In this document: positions 1 through 6,896 of the stretch, one piece after another
How positions within the stretch are numbered: the stretch's first letter is position 1
Layout of the letters: every line of letters begins with the position of its first letter
Origin: Mycobacterium sp. ITM-2016-00316
GTDB lineage: Bacteria; Actinomycetota; Actinomycetes; Mycobacteriales; Mycobacteriaceae
Direction: 5' to 3'
DNA: 64,000 bases
NCBI RefSeq assembly: GCF_002968335.2
Contig: NZ_CP134398.1
Location: 1,860,001-1,924,000, forward strand
Made by a program: the position numbers and the translations under genes
The notes under the pieces: generated by a model
What the model was told of the DNA's origin: nothing
What the model saw: the letters and a program-made list of their open reading frames with translations, nothing else
The model's database searches: none

Positions 1-381
1 CGCCAGGCACAAGCCGATCTCGTCGATGGATGCCTGGTAGACCTCCGGCGCCGTCGTCATCACCACGCTCAATGAGGAAGCCGACGTCGCAGCGCGCAAG
101 GCCCTGACGGCCCGCGGGATTCGCTCTTTCTCATTGCTCGACTGGCGCAGGTCATGGCCTTCGAAAGGGCGAACCTGACGCCAGTACAGCTGCAGCACCC
201 GGTGCGCGAGGTCGGGGATCGGCACGGCCAGCTGGTCCGCCGGGTACTCGGGCAGGTTCTCGATGCAGTGGTCGATGAGCGCCATCAGGATCGCGAGTTT
301 GTAGGTCGCGACCCGCACCCCGGTCTCCAGGATCGCCACCATGCGCTGCCCGAGCAGCAGGGGGTCGATGGCGTGCGGCAC
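1..381 (-). CDS. HNH-endonuclease-type protein, N-terminal part (cut by window edge)
   Basis: The frame stays open from a GTG at 381 to base 1 with no stop, so the gene runs off the left edge and only about 127 N-terminal residues are visible. An in-frame TGA lies upstream of the GTG and no ATG lies between, so GTG is the only reasonable start. The visible part has an ATYKLAILMALIDHCIE helix followed by a block rich in Trp and Arg (LYWRQVRPFEG). This is the kind of N-terminal region I associate with actinobacterial HNH endonucleases of restriction or repair type. The catalytic HNH residues would lie outside the window, so the family call is inference. It is divergent from the next gene, with 114 bases between. 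Confidence 0.5.
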   Translation of the reverse strand, partial: MPHAIDPLLLGQRMVAILETGVRVATYKLAILMALIDHCIENLPEYPADQLAVPIPDLAHRVLQLYWRQVRPFEGHDLRQSSNEKERIPRAVRALRAATSASSLSVVMTTAPEVYQASIDEIGLCLA

Positions 382-495
382 AAAGCCTTGGTAACGGGGC
401 GCCGCCCATCCGGCTCAACTTGTCGGTGCCCGCTGTCATTCTGTCCGGCTGGCATGCGCACATCCGTCGCAGTCAATCGTGATGGGAGCGGAACG

Positions 496-1299
496 GTGAG
501 CAAGGGTTCATCCGGTGGGTCTGGCGGCGTGGGCGTCCTGTTTGTCGTCATCGTCGTGCTCATCGCGGCGGTGCCGAAAGAGGTGTGGATCACCCTCGGA
601 GCCATGACTGCACTCATCCTGGTGATCTGGATGGTCTCCAAAGCGGTTGAGGCTGCCGAGAAGAGACGTGTCGAGGAGCAGGAACGTCTACGCATAGAAC
701 GCGTGGCGCAGGCGGCCGCCGCCAAGCATGAACGCGTGGAGTGGGAGCGCCGGGAGAAGCAGGCGCGCATCGACATGCTCGGGCCGCAGAATGCAGTGCT
801 GATGGAGTCTGCGCTGAGAGCGGTCAAGCAGGTTGCCGGCACCGAGGCCGCTCGCGCCGGGTGGTTGGGTGATGTCGACTTCAGCACCGATATTGCCGGG
901 ATCGCCGACGGCTTCGCGAAAGCGCATGCCCTGAACGCCGTGACGGGCAAGCTGTCGGCGCTGACCAAGCCGAACGCCGATGACCGCCGAATCCTCGCGG
1001 AGGCGCGCACCACCATCGCGAACCTGGAACGCACCGCGATCGAGCGGGTCGAACTGATCGCTCAGTGCGCCGTCGAGGCACGACACATCGACGCTTCGTT
1101 GCGCGCCGAGCGCGAGGATGCCCGCGTTGCCGAACAGCGGGCCGAGCTGCACGGCACGCTCAGCGCGATGCTCTACGGCATTGAGGCAACACCGGACTCC
1201 ACGCCGACGAACTCGGCGGTGGACGCGGTGATGGCGCGGGTGCAGGCCTACCGGGAGATCAAAAGCCAGATCGAACAGGCGCGCGGCGCCGGCGCCTGA
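496..1299 (+). CDS. Membrane-anchored coiled-coil protein of unknown function
   Basis: The protein has 267 residues. The frame is open much further upstream, but that part overlaps the divergent gene at 1-381. The GTG at 496 has a GGAG about seven bases before it, so I chose it. After a Gly/Ser-rich start come two adjacent hydrophobic segments, around residues 12-26 and 29-47, forming a short membrane hairpin. A long charged coiled coil follows, rich in Glu, Arg and Ala (around residues 50-110). The remainder is helical and soluble, with repeated Ala/Glu/Arg heptads. I do not recognise the family. The layout (membrane hairpin plus long cytoplasmic helices) suggests a scaffold or sensor at the membrane, but no enzymatic motif is visible. 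Confidence 0.7.
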   Translation: MSKGSSGGSGGVGVLFVVIVVLIAAVPKEVWITLGAMTALILVIWMVSKAVEAAEKRRVEEQERLRIERVAQAAAAKHERVEWERREKQARIDMLGPQNAVLMESALRAVKQVAGTEAARAGWLGDVDFSTDIAGIADGFAKAHALNAVTGKLSALTKPNADDRRILAEARTTIANLERTAIERVELIAQCAVEARHIDASLRAEREDARVAEQRAELHGTLSAMLYGIEATPDSTPTNSAVDAVMARVQAYREIKSQIEQARGAGA

Positions 1300-1352
1300 C
1301 GAAGCGGTACTTGGTGCCGCGGGACCAGTCCGTGGCGTCGTACGGTGTTTTC

Positions 1353-3047
1353 ATGTCGAAGTCCCAGCGCCCTCGCGGCGGCGCACCGGCCGAACCCGAC
1401 CTGATGGGTGAGGTGCGCACGGCTGTGGCCGATCCCGACCCACTGCACCTGCTCAGCTACGTCAGCATGCTGCTGACCGCGGTGGATCCCCGCCGCAAGA
1501 AGCATCCGTTCGACGCTCCCGACGGGCCGAGCCGCGAAGAGTTGGCGGCGATGTTCATCGACGTACCGGCGCCGGAGACCACCGCACTGCTGGCCGTCAT
1601 CGCCGCCCTCGTCGACGACGAGATCCTGCGGGCGCGGATCCGACGAGAACTGGCCGCCCGGGATCACACCACACCGGACTGGCTGAGTCGGCTCGACCAG
1701 ACATCGGCGTACCGCGCTGTCCGCATGACGCACATCCTCGGTGACGGCGACAACATCATGATCGGCGCGCGGGTGGCGGGCGGCTACGAGGCCACCTGCG
1801 TCGTCTACGTCGACCACAACATGGGGCAACTGGTCAAGGACGCCTTCGTCATTCCCGAATCCATCGAGTACGTCGTCGGCCAATACCAGAGCCTCGACGA
1901 TGACCCGGACACGACGTGGGAGGACGTGAGCCTCGCCGATGCCCGCGCGTGGATCGAACCCGCGATCGACATGGCGGCTCGCACCTACCCGCCGCTGGAA
2001 ACCGAATCCTGGCCGGCGTGTCGCCCCCTGGTCGAGTGGCTCACCCGCACACTGCCGGCCGGCGGAGCCGGTTATCAACGCCCGCAAAGGAACACCGACA
2101 AGCTTGATCTACTCGCCGATCGATTCTTCGGCTCGCTGCCGGGTCGTGCTTTCGACGACGCCGATCATCGCGGACTGCTGGACTCGATATTGTGGTACGC
2201 CACCGATTACGGGCCGGGTGACCCGTTGCGCTGGAGTGACGTGCGTATCGAAATTCTGTTGGCAGACTGGCTGCCCCGCAAGGTCATTGCTGCCACCGAG
2301 TACCTGGCTCTGGCGCCCGAGCTGCTGCGGGCCTTCGTGTGTTTCGCGCACGACGAATCGGGTGTGCGTGCGGATCTCACCGACCAGACCTTGAACGCCA
2401 TCGATGCCTGGACCCCCGAGTACATGCGGGCGATCGCTGCGCCCCGGCAGTCGTTCGGTGCCCTCGGATTCGATCCTCGCGAGCTCGACGAGTCGATCGA
2501 ATCAAACTGGTTCGAGGAGCTGGAATTGGACGGCCTGGCAAAGGGAGTCGGCGGTCATGAGCAGTTGGACGCACTCGACACCGCACCGTTGCCCGACGAG
2601 CCGTTCGACTGGTCGCGCATCCCTGATGACATCGACGCCCGCGTCGCCGAGGTGCTCGAGTTGACCGACCGGTGCTGCGATGCGCTGCTCGACGTCGAGT
2701 ACCGCACGGTGTGCCGACGGGTACTGGCTCGCGTGGCGTCCCGCGCTCCGCAGGTGTTCCGGCGCAAAGGTCGCGTGGAAACCGCGGCAGCGGCCGTGGT
2801 GTGGATCGCCGGCAAGGCGAACGGATTGTTCGACTACGGAAGCCGACTGCGAACATCGGACATCGTGCGGCACTTCGATATCAAAAGCAGCCCATCCCAG
2901 CGCGGAGAGGTGATGCTGCGGGCCGGCGGATCTCCGTCCGAGTACCTCGATGTGCGACTCGGCTCGGCGGACTATCTGGTCTCCACCCGCCGGGAGTGGA
3001 TCATCGGGCGCCGTGATCATCTCCGACAGCGGATTTCGGCAGACTGA
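1353..3047 (+). CDS. DUF6398-like domain protein, 564 residues, function unknown
   Basis: A start at ATG 1353 gives a normal N-terminus beginning MSKSQR; the frame is open 42 bases further upstream. The first 230 residues look like an SEC-C/plasmid-type helical domain. The middle (around 240-400) is helical. Residues around 430-520 (from DIDARVAEVLELTDRCC through the AAAAVVWIAGKANGLF segment) look like the DUF6398 domain, which I know from actinobacterial proteins of unknown function; its cyclin-like helical look is inference. The C-terminus continues in helix-turn-helix-like sequence (TSDIVRHFDIKSSPSQRGE). That pattern is compatible with nucleic-acid binding but proves nothing. No transmembrane segment is seen. 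It lies 53 bases downstream of the coiled-coil gene on the same strand. Confidence 0.6.
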   Translation: MSKSQRPRGGAPAEPDLMGEVRTAVADPDPLHLLSYVSMLLTAVDPRRKKHPFDAPDGPSREELAAMFIDVPAPETTALLAVIAALVDDEILRARIRRELAARDHTTPDWLSRLDQTSAYRAVRMTHILGDGDNIMIGARVAGGYEATCVVYVDHNMGQLVKDAFVIPESIEYVVGQYQSLDDDPDTTWEDVSLADARAWIEPAIDMAARTYPPLETESWPACRPLVEWLTRTLPAGGAGYQRPQRNTDKLDLLADRFFGSLPGRAFDDADHRGLLDSILWYATDYGPGDPLRWSDVRIEILLADWLPRKVIAATEYLALAPELLRAFVCFAHDESGVRADLTDQTLNAIDAWTPEYMRAIAAPRQSFGALGFDPRELDESIESNWFEELELDGLAKGVGGHEQLDALDTAPLPDEPFDWSRIPDDIDARVAEVLELTDRCCDALLDVEYRTVCRRVLARVASRAPQVFRRKGRVETAAAAVVWIAGKANGLFDYGSRLRTSDIVRHFDIKSSPSQRGEVMLRAGGSPSEYLDVRLGSADYLVSTRREWIIGRRDHLRQRISAD

Positions 3048-3269
3048 CGGATCCACTCCCGGCTACACGCACGAGCGAGCCGGCTGCTCGGAGACGAGTT
3101 CACCCTGCGGGATCTGCGGTTGCTGCATGAGGCGATCGTGGGGGAGACGTTGCAGCGCGACACCTTTCGGCGCGCCGTGGAGCCGCACCTGGAGCCCACC
3201 GGTGAACGGGTGGCCCTCGGTCGGGGGCGTCCGGCTGAACTGTTCCGGCGCAACGCACATCGCACCTGA
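3048..3269 (+). pseudogene. Remnant of an NrtR-like NUDIX regulator (C-terminal winged helix only)
   Basis: Directly after the preceding stop, a frame without any start codon encodes about 73 residues. The core LLGDEFTLRDLRLLHEAIVG, then a TFRRAVEPHLEPTG segment and a final GRGRPAELFR, ends at a TGA (3267-3269). This matches the C-terminal winged-helix domain of NrtR-type transcription factors and ADP-ribose-pyrophosphatase-like NUDIX proteins. The pattern FTxxELRxxxEAxxG...FxRxx...GRGRPAxLFR is characteristic of that tail. The NUDIX box and the whole N-terminal two thirds are missing. The fragment is therefore the stub of a deleted or rearranged gene. The preceding gene's stop (3045-3047) is in the same frame, so a fusion by deletion is also possible. 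Confidence 0.7.
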
Positions 3270-3323
3270 CTTGACGTTCAAGCGGCGCTCGCCGGCGCCA
3301 ACATCTCCTACTGGTGGCCGTGA

Positions 3324-3713
3324 TCAGGCCCTGATCACGGCCACCAGTGCAGCGTCGATGATCTTGTCGTCACGAGTGGCAACGGTGAGGTTGCGGCGCA
3401 GTGCCTGCGCCACGATCGCCCGATCGAATGGGTCCTTGTGTTGCCACGGGAGCCGTCCGGCGAGGATCGCGTCGGCAGACTCGATGGGCAATTCCACGGC
3501 GCTCATGCCGGCAATGATGTCCGGCCAAGCCGACAGTAACGCCTCACCATCGAGTCTCCCGATCCTGGTTTTGATGGCGATTTCCCACGCGGAAGCGGCA
3601 CTGACGACGACGTGGGTTTCGGGTTTGATCAGTTCTGCCATGGCTGCGGCCTCCACTTCGGCCGGTGAGCTGGCCAGCCATAGGAGGGTGTGGGTGTCCA
3701 GAAGAACGTTCAC
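3324..3713 (-). CDS. vapC: VapC-type PIN-domain RNase toxin
   Basis: This 129-residue protein has the PIN fold hallmarks. An N-terminal VLLDTHTLLWL carries the first metal-binding Asp (residue 6). A central SAASAWEIAIK carries the conserved Glu. DPFDRAIVAQA and TRDDKI near the end carry the remaining acidic residues. VapC toxins cut specific RNAs (tRNA or rRNA) and stop growth when the antitoxin is degraded. The GTG start at 3713 overlaps the antitoxin stop in a GTGA arrangement, so the two genes are translationally coupled. All four acidic positions appear intact, so the toxin is probably active. Confidence 0.88.
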   Translation of the reverse strand: MNVLLDTHTLLWLASSPAEVEAAAMAELIKPETHVVVSAASAWEIAIKTRIGRLDGEALLSAWPDIIAGMSAVELPIESADAILAGRLPWQHKDPFDRAIVAQALRRNLTVATRDDKIIDAALVAVIRA

Positions 3714-3952
3714 GACTCGTCTGCGCCGTCCCATGCGTGTAGTTCGGCCTCGGGCAGCGGTTCATCAAAGTCATGGGGGATGCGCAGGGCTGGCAACTGG
3801 CCGAATGTGCGCGGAAGGGGCTGCACCGGTACCAGCCTGGCAATGGGGCGGCCATGATTCGTGATGGTCACAGATGCGCCGGTCCGTTCAACTTCGGCCA
3901 GGATGCGATTCAGCTGGTTCTTGGCTTCCGTGCTGGTCACCGTGCTTTCCAT
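3710..3952 (-). CDS. vapB: Phd/YefM-type antitoxin of the VapC partner
   Basis: The 80-residue antitoxin has the N-terminal DNA-binding fold of the Phd/YefM group. STEAKNQLNRILAEVERTG is followed by a strand VTITNHGRPIARLVP, and then comes a proline-rich acidic tail that would thread into the PIN toxin. The ATG at 3952 was chosen because everything upstream in the frame lacks family similarity and the operator-like palindrome lies just before it. It is translated ahead of vapC and ends in a GTGA overlap with it. Such antitoxins normally repress their own promoter through the upstream inverted repeat, in complex with the toxin. Confidence 0.85.
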   Translation of the reverse strand: MESTVTSTEAKNQLNRILAEVERTGASVTITNHGRPIARLVPVQPLPRTFGQLPALRIPHDFDEPLPEAELHAWDGADES

Positions 3953-3981
3953 ACGCCCATGGTAGATCGGAGAAGCTAATC

Positions 3982-4000
3982 GCGCTAGCGTAACTAGCGC
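3982..4000. promoter_or_regulatory. Probable operator of the vapBC operon
   Basis: Two perfect 7-base arms, GCGCTAG and CTAGCGC, are separated by CGTAA. They lie 29-48 bases upstream of the antitoxin ATG, the usual place for the autoregulatory site of a Phd/YefM antitoxin. No other gene is close enough to share it except the distal end of the next gene. Assignment to this operon is inference from position and symmetry. Confidence 0.6.
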
Positions 4001-4046
4001 AATAAGATCGGTAGGCCGAGGGCAGCAAGCGATCAGGCCTTCCGCC

Positions 4047-4880
4047 TCAAGTAAGACGCCCGGCCCGCAGCGCCGCCCTTGCCAACGCGGCAGCTGCAGG
4101 ACTGATCCAGTTGAGGTCGGCGAGCCGCCGCGGCCGATCGCAAACGTTGACCAGCACATCGTGCGCGGTCAGCCGGTACAGCACGTCTGACGGGACGGGT
4201 TCACCGTCCTCGCGACGCCAGCCCAGCTGGGTCAACGCTTCGGCGATGCCTTTGAACCGAACGCCGCCGTCCTCCGCGCCGCCGGCCTGTGCCAGGAACA
4301 ACAGCGTGGCGTGGCATTCGAACGCTTCGCCGTCAGAGGGAATCAGTCGCGATGCGAGATGGCGCCACAACACCGCCGGATCGCGCTGGGCGGCGATGCC
4401 GGCCTTGGTCAGCACCAGCGAGCCCTTCAGCTTGCGCAGCAATCCCATCGCCTGCAAGGACTCCCGAAAGTTCAGCAGTGCAGGGCAATTGGCTTCACGG
4501 TTGTTCTTGCCCATCCACTCGGCCACCTGCGGCACCACCGCTGCTGCGGCGGTCATGTCAGAGGGTTTCAGATAGCCGGCCGATGTCAACGGGATGGCGT
4601 CCTTCACCGCCCGGTCCAAGAACCATTGGTGTGCGGTCAGATTGGCTCGCAGGATGTCGTCGTCGACGATGGTGGGTGCCGAACTCAACTGGACAAGGCC
4701 CGCGACGAAGTTGACGAGCACGGGACCGTCCGGCAACCGGCTCAACAGGGAGATGAGGCGCGAATCCAGCCCGCCCAGCACTGCGGAGACGAAGGGACCG
4801 TGCAGTGCCTCGTTGAGCCGCGCGAGTTCGAACAGTTCCGGATCAGGTAGCACCGTGGCGAGCTGCACGGAGCGTTTCAT
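4047..4880 (-). CDS. Conserved actinobacterial hypothetical with winged-helix-like segments
   Basis: The protein has 277 residues. The start at 4880 has a strong Shine-Dalgarno (CTGGAGGCG directly before ATG); an upstream ATG at 4943 lacks one. The sequence is helical and soluble. It contains LTSAGYLKPSDM, a motif I know from actinobacterial proteins related to the plasmid pRiA4b ORF-3 group. It is followed by LRKLKGSLVLTKAGIAAQRDP, which resembles a winged-helix wing with a TxxG turn. A function cannot be assigned; nucleic-acid binding is possible. It is upstream of and co-directional with vapBC, but 94 bases separate them, including the vapBC operator, so it probably has its own promoter. 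Confidence 0.6.
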   Translation of the reverse strand: MKRSVQLATVLPDPELFELARLNEALHGPFVSAVLGGLDSRLISLLSRLPDGPVLVNFVAGLVQLSSAPTIVDDDILRANLTAHQWFLDRAVKDAIPLTSAGYLKPSDMTAAAAVVPQVAEWMGKNNREANCPALLNFRESLQAMGLLRKLKGSLVLTKAGIAAQRDPAVLWRHLASRLIPSDGEAFECHATLLFLAQAGGAEDGGVRFKGIAEALTQLGWRREDGEPVPSDVLYRLTAHDVLVNVCDRPRRLADLNWISPAAAALARAALRAGRLT

Positions 4881-5028
4881 CGCCTCCAGGCCTGCGGGTT
4901 TTCCTCGCGAAAGCCGGTTAGAGGTCGCGCGAACAATCACCACTCAACTGCTGTACATCCGATCGGAGCTGGTGTCGTGATCGATTCCGGACGAAGAGTG
5001 TGTCAACCCGATCGCTCCCAGCATCTAG

Positions 5029-5050
5029 TTGTCGCTCATTTGTCGCTCAT
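5029..5050. repeat. Tandem 11-base direct repeat in the divergent intergenic region
   Basis: TTGTCGCTCAT occurs twice head to tail within the 305-base gap (4881-5185) between two divergent genes. This gap must hold both promoters. Apart from the repeat I see no RNA gene, small coding frame with a ribosome site, or terminator in the gap. The repeat may be a regulator binding site; this is inference from position only. Confidence 0.35.
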
Positions 5051-5185
5051 AGGTGGGCACCGACGGACCCGTCTTTTTCGCGGCAACGCGGATGACCAGT
5101 GTGACCCCGCAACAACTCACCGGGATACTTCGCGTCGCACCCGGGTAACCTCAACCCCAATGGACGACGGATCAGGGGGACCCCA

Positions 5186-6229
5186 ATGAGCCTCGTACTG
5201 GGCCTTTCGGTGACTTCGAAGGACATCCACGGCGAGCTAGTCGACGGTGACACCGGCGAGGGCCAGCCGATCGACCGCGCCGTCGTGGACGCCGACCACA
5301 TCGACGAGTTCCTGGCAGAACTCCCGGCCGATGCCGACCTGCGCGCCGTCGGCATCACCTGGTCACACGACGCCGAAACCGAGGCCGTCAAGGTCCGCGA
5401 AGCCCTGGACGCCTACGCCGGCGGCGCACCTGTCGTCGCCGTCCGCGATGTGGAGGCGACCGCAGCCCTGGCCCGCGGCATCGCCGATATCGCCGGACAC
5501 GACTTCGCCGTCATCTGCGTCGTCGAGCCCGACGGGGCCGTCGTGGCCACCGTCGACGGCTTCGAGATCCACGTCGAAAGCATCGACCACGCCGACGCCG
5601 CCACCCTGAACGACCGGGTCCGCGCCATCGTGCGCGCCGCCCGCCCCAGCCCCGACGCCGTCTACATCCTGGGCTCGCAGGACCCCGACGACCTGGTCGC
5701 CGCCGTGTCTGAGGAAACAGACCGCCCCGTCATCACCGCCACCGAGGCCGACTTCGCGCTCACCCGCGGCGCCGCCCTGGCGTCCGCGCTCACCGCGAAC
5801 GCACGCGAAGCCCCCGAAACCAAGAAGCGCATCACCCGCGACGGTGCGCTGGCCATCGCCCTGGGATCCGCGGCGGTCGTCTTCGTCGTGTCGCTGTCGG
5901 TCGCGCTGACCGCCCCGCAGGCACCCGAACCGCCGCCGCAGCCCGTGGCGGCCGTCGAAACGGCTCCGCCACCGCCTGCGGCGCCGCTCAGTCCGGTACC
6001 GCCGCGCGCGTCCCGGGAGATGGCCCGGACCCTCAACATCGCCCCGGCCGCCCCGGCGCCGCCACCACCGCCGGCTGCCGCGCCCGCACCACCACAAGCC
6101 GCACCCGCACCACCACCCCCGCCGGCCGCGGCCCCCGCACCGCTGCAACCGTCGGTGCCCGCGGTGCAGGAGCCGCGGCTGCGGGACCGCATCCTGGACC
6201 GCATCCCGATCATCGGCCGCTTCAACTGA
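5186..6229 (+). CDS. DUF7159-type membrane protein with Pro/Ala-rich tail
   Basis: The 347-residue protein starts at an ATG preceded by a GGGGGA ribosome site. The N-terminal 200 residues form an actin/Hsp70-like alpha/beta domain (start LVLGLSVTSKDIHGELVDG). It belongs to the mycobacterial DUF7159 type, seen for example at the N-terminus of Rv0312. A single transmembrane helix follows around residues 219-242 (ALGSAAVVFVVSLSVALTA). The tail after it is almost entirely Pro and Ala (around 243-325) and ends in a short basic segment (RLRDRILDRIPIIGRFN). The tail should lie outside the membrane. Its function is unknown; the architecture suggests cell-envelope spanning. It is followed 49 bases later by the next co-directional gene. 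Confidence 0.75.
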   Translation: MSLVLGLSVTSKDIHGELVDGDTGEGQPIDRAVVDADHIDEFLAELPADADLRAVGITWSHDAETEAVKVREALDAYAGGAPVVAVRDVEATAALARGIADIAGHDFAVICVVEPDGAVVATVDGFEIHVESIDHADAATLNDRVRAIVRAARPSPDAVYILGSQDPDDLVAAVSEETDRPVITATEADFALTRGAALASALTANAREAPETKKRITRDGALAIALGSAAVVFVVSLSVALTAPQAPEPPPQPVAAVETAPPPPAAPLSPVPPRASREMARTLNIAPAAPAPPPPPAAAPAPPQAAPAPPPPPAAAPAPLQPSVPAVQEPRLRDRILDRIPIIGRFN

Positions 6230-6278
6230 CCACCTGCTCGCTCTGACGCGCCACGCGCATCCGGCTACGTTGTAAGCC

Positions 6279-6896
6279 GTGAGTGTCACCCCGGCAGACC
6301 TGACCGGCACCGAGCGCGCTGTGCTGCTGGTCCTGATGGCCGAATCCCGCCCGGTGCCCAACCCCGACCTGATCGCGCTGGGCCCCCGCCTGGAGAAGGC
6401 CGGCCGCGACAAGCTCAACAGCCTCGGCCTGATCGAATCCGACCGCACCGGTGGCCGTTTCGTGCACGAGCTCACCGACCGCGGCTGGCGGGTCTGCCGC
6501 GACATCCTGAGCGCCGCCCCGCCCGCCGGCGCCACCGGACCGGCGAAGACCCTGGGCACGATCCTGCACGGCTTCGAGCGCTACCTGCATCGCGCCGACC
6601 TCAGCCTGGCCGATGTGTTCTGGCCCGACACGCCGAGCGGCCCCGCCGACCGGATCCGTGACGCCTACACCGCCCTGGCCGCCCGCCCCGGCGCCTGGGT
6701 CGCACTCGCGACACTGCGCGCACAGCTCGATGACCTGCCCCGCACCGCGATCGACGACGCGCTCGGCGAGCTGTACCGCGCCGGCGCCATCAGCCTCATC
6801 CCCGAGGAAAACCAGAAGGTCCTCACCCCGGCAGACCGCGCCGCCGCGCTGGAAGTCGGCAATCAGGCCAAGCATCTGATTAGCATCGAGGCTTAA
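6279..6896 (+). CDS. Winged-helix-like partner of the double ATPase
   Basis: The 205-residue soluble protein starts with GTG. Residues 8-75 look like a winged helix: a helix TGTERAVLLVLMAESRPV, a recognition-like helix LEKAGRDKLNSLGLIES, and a wing-like segment ending in ELTDRGWRVCRD. A second domain (about 85-190) has a similar helical layout with TLRAQLDDLPRTAIDDALGELYRAGAI, again like a winged helix with a conserved L-x-x-L-x-x-x-GAI pattern. Its stop overlaps the ATG of the following large ATPase in a TAATG, which indicates coupled translation and a common complex. I infer a DNA- or nucleoprotein-binding adaptor for the ATPase. No named family is claimed. Confidence 0.65.
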   Translation: MSVTPADLTGTERAVLLVLMAESRPVPNPDLIALGPRLEKAGRDKLNSLGLIESDRTGGRFVHELTDRGWRVCRDILSAAPPAGATGPAKTLGTILHGFERYLHRADLSLADVFWPDTPSGPADRIRDAYTALAARPGAWVALATLRAQLDDLPRTAIDDALGELYRAGAISLIPEENQKVLTPADRAAALEVGNQAKHLISIEA

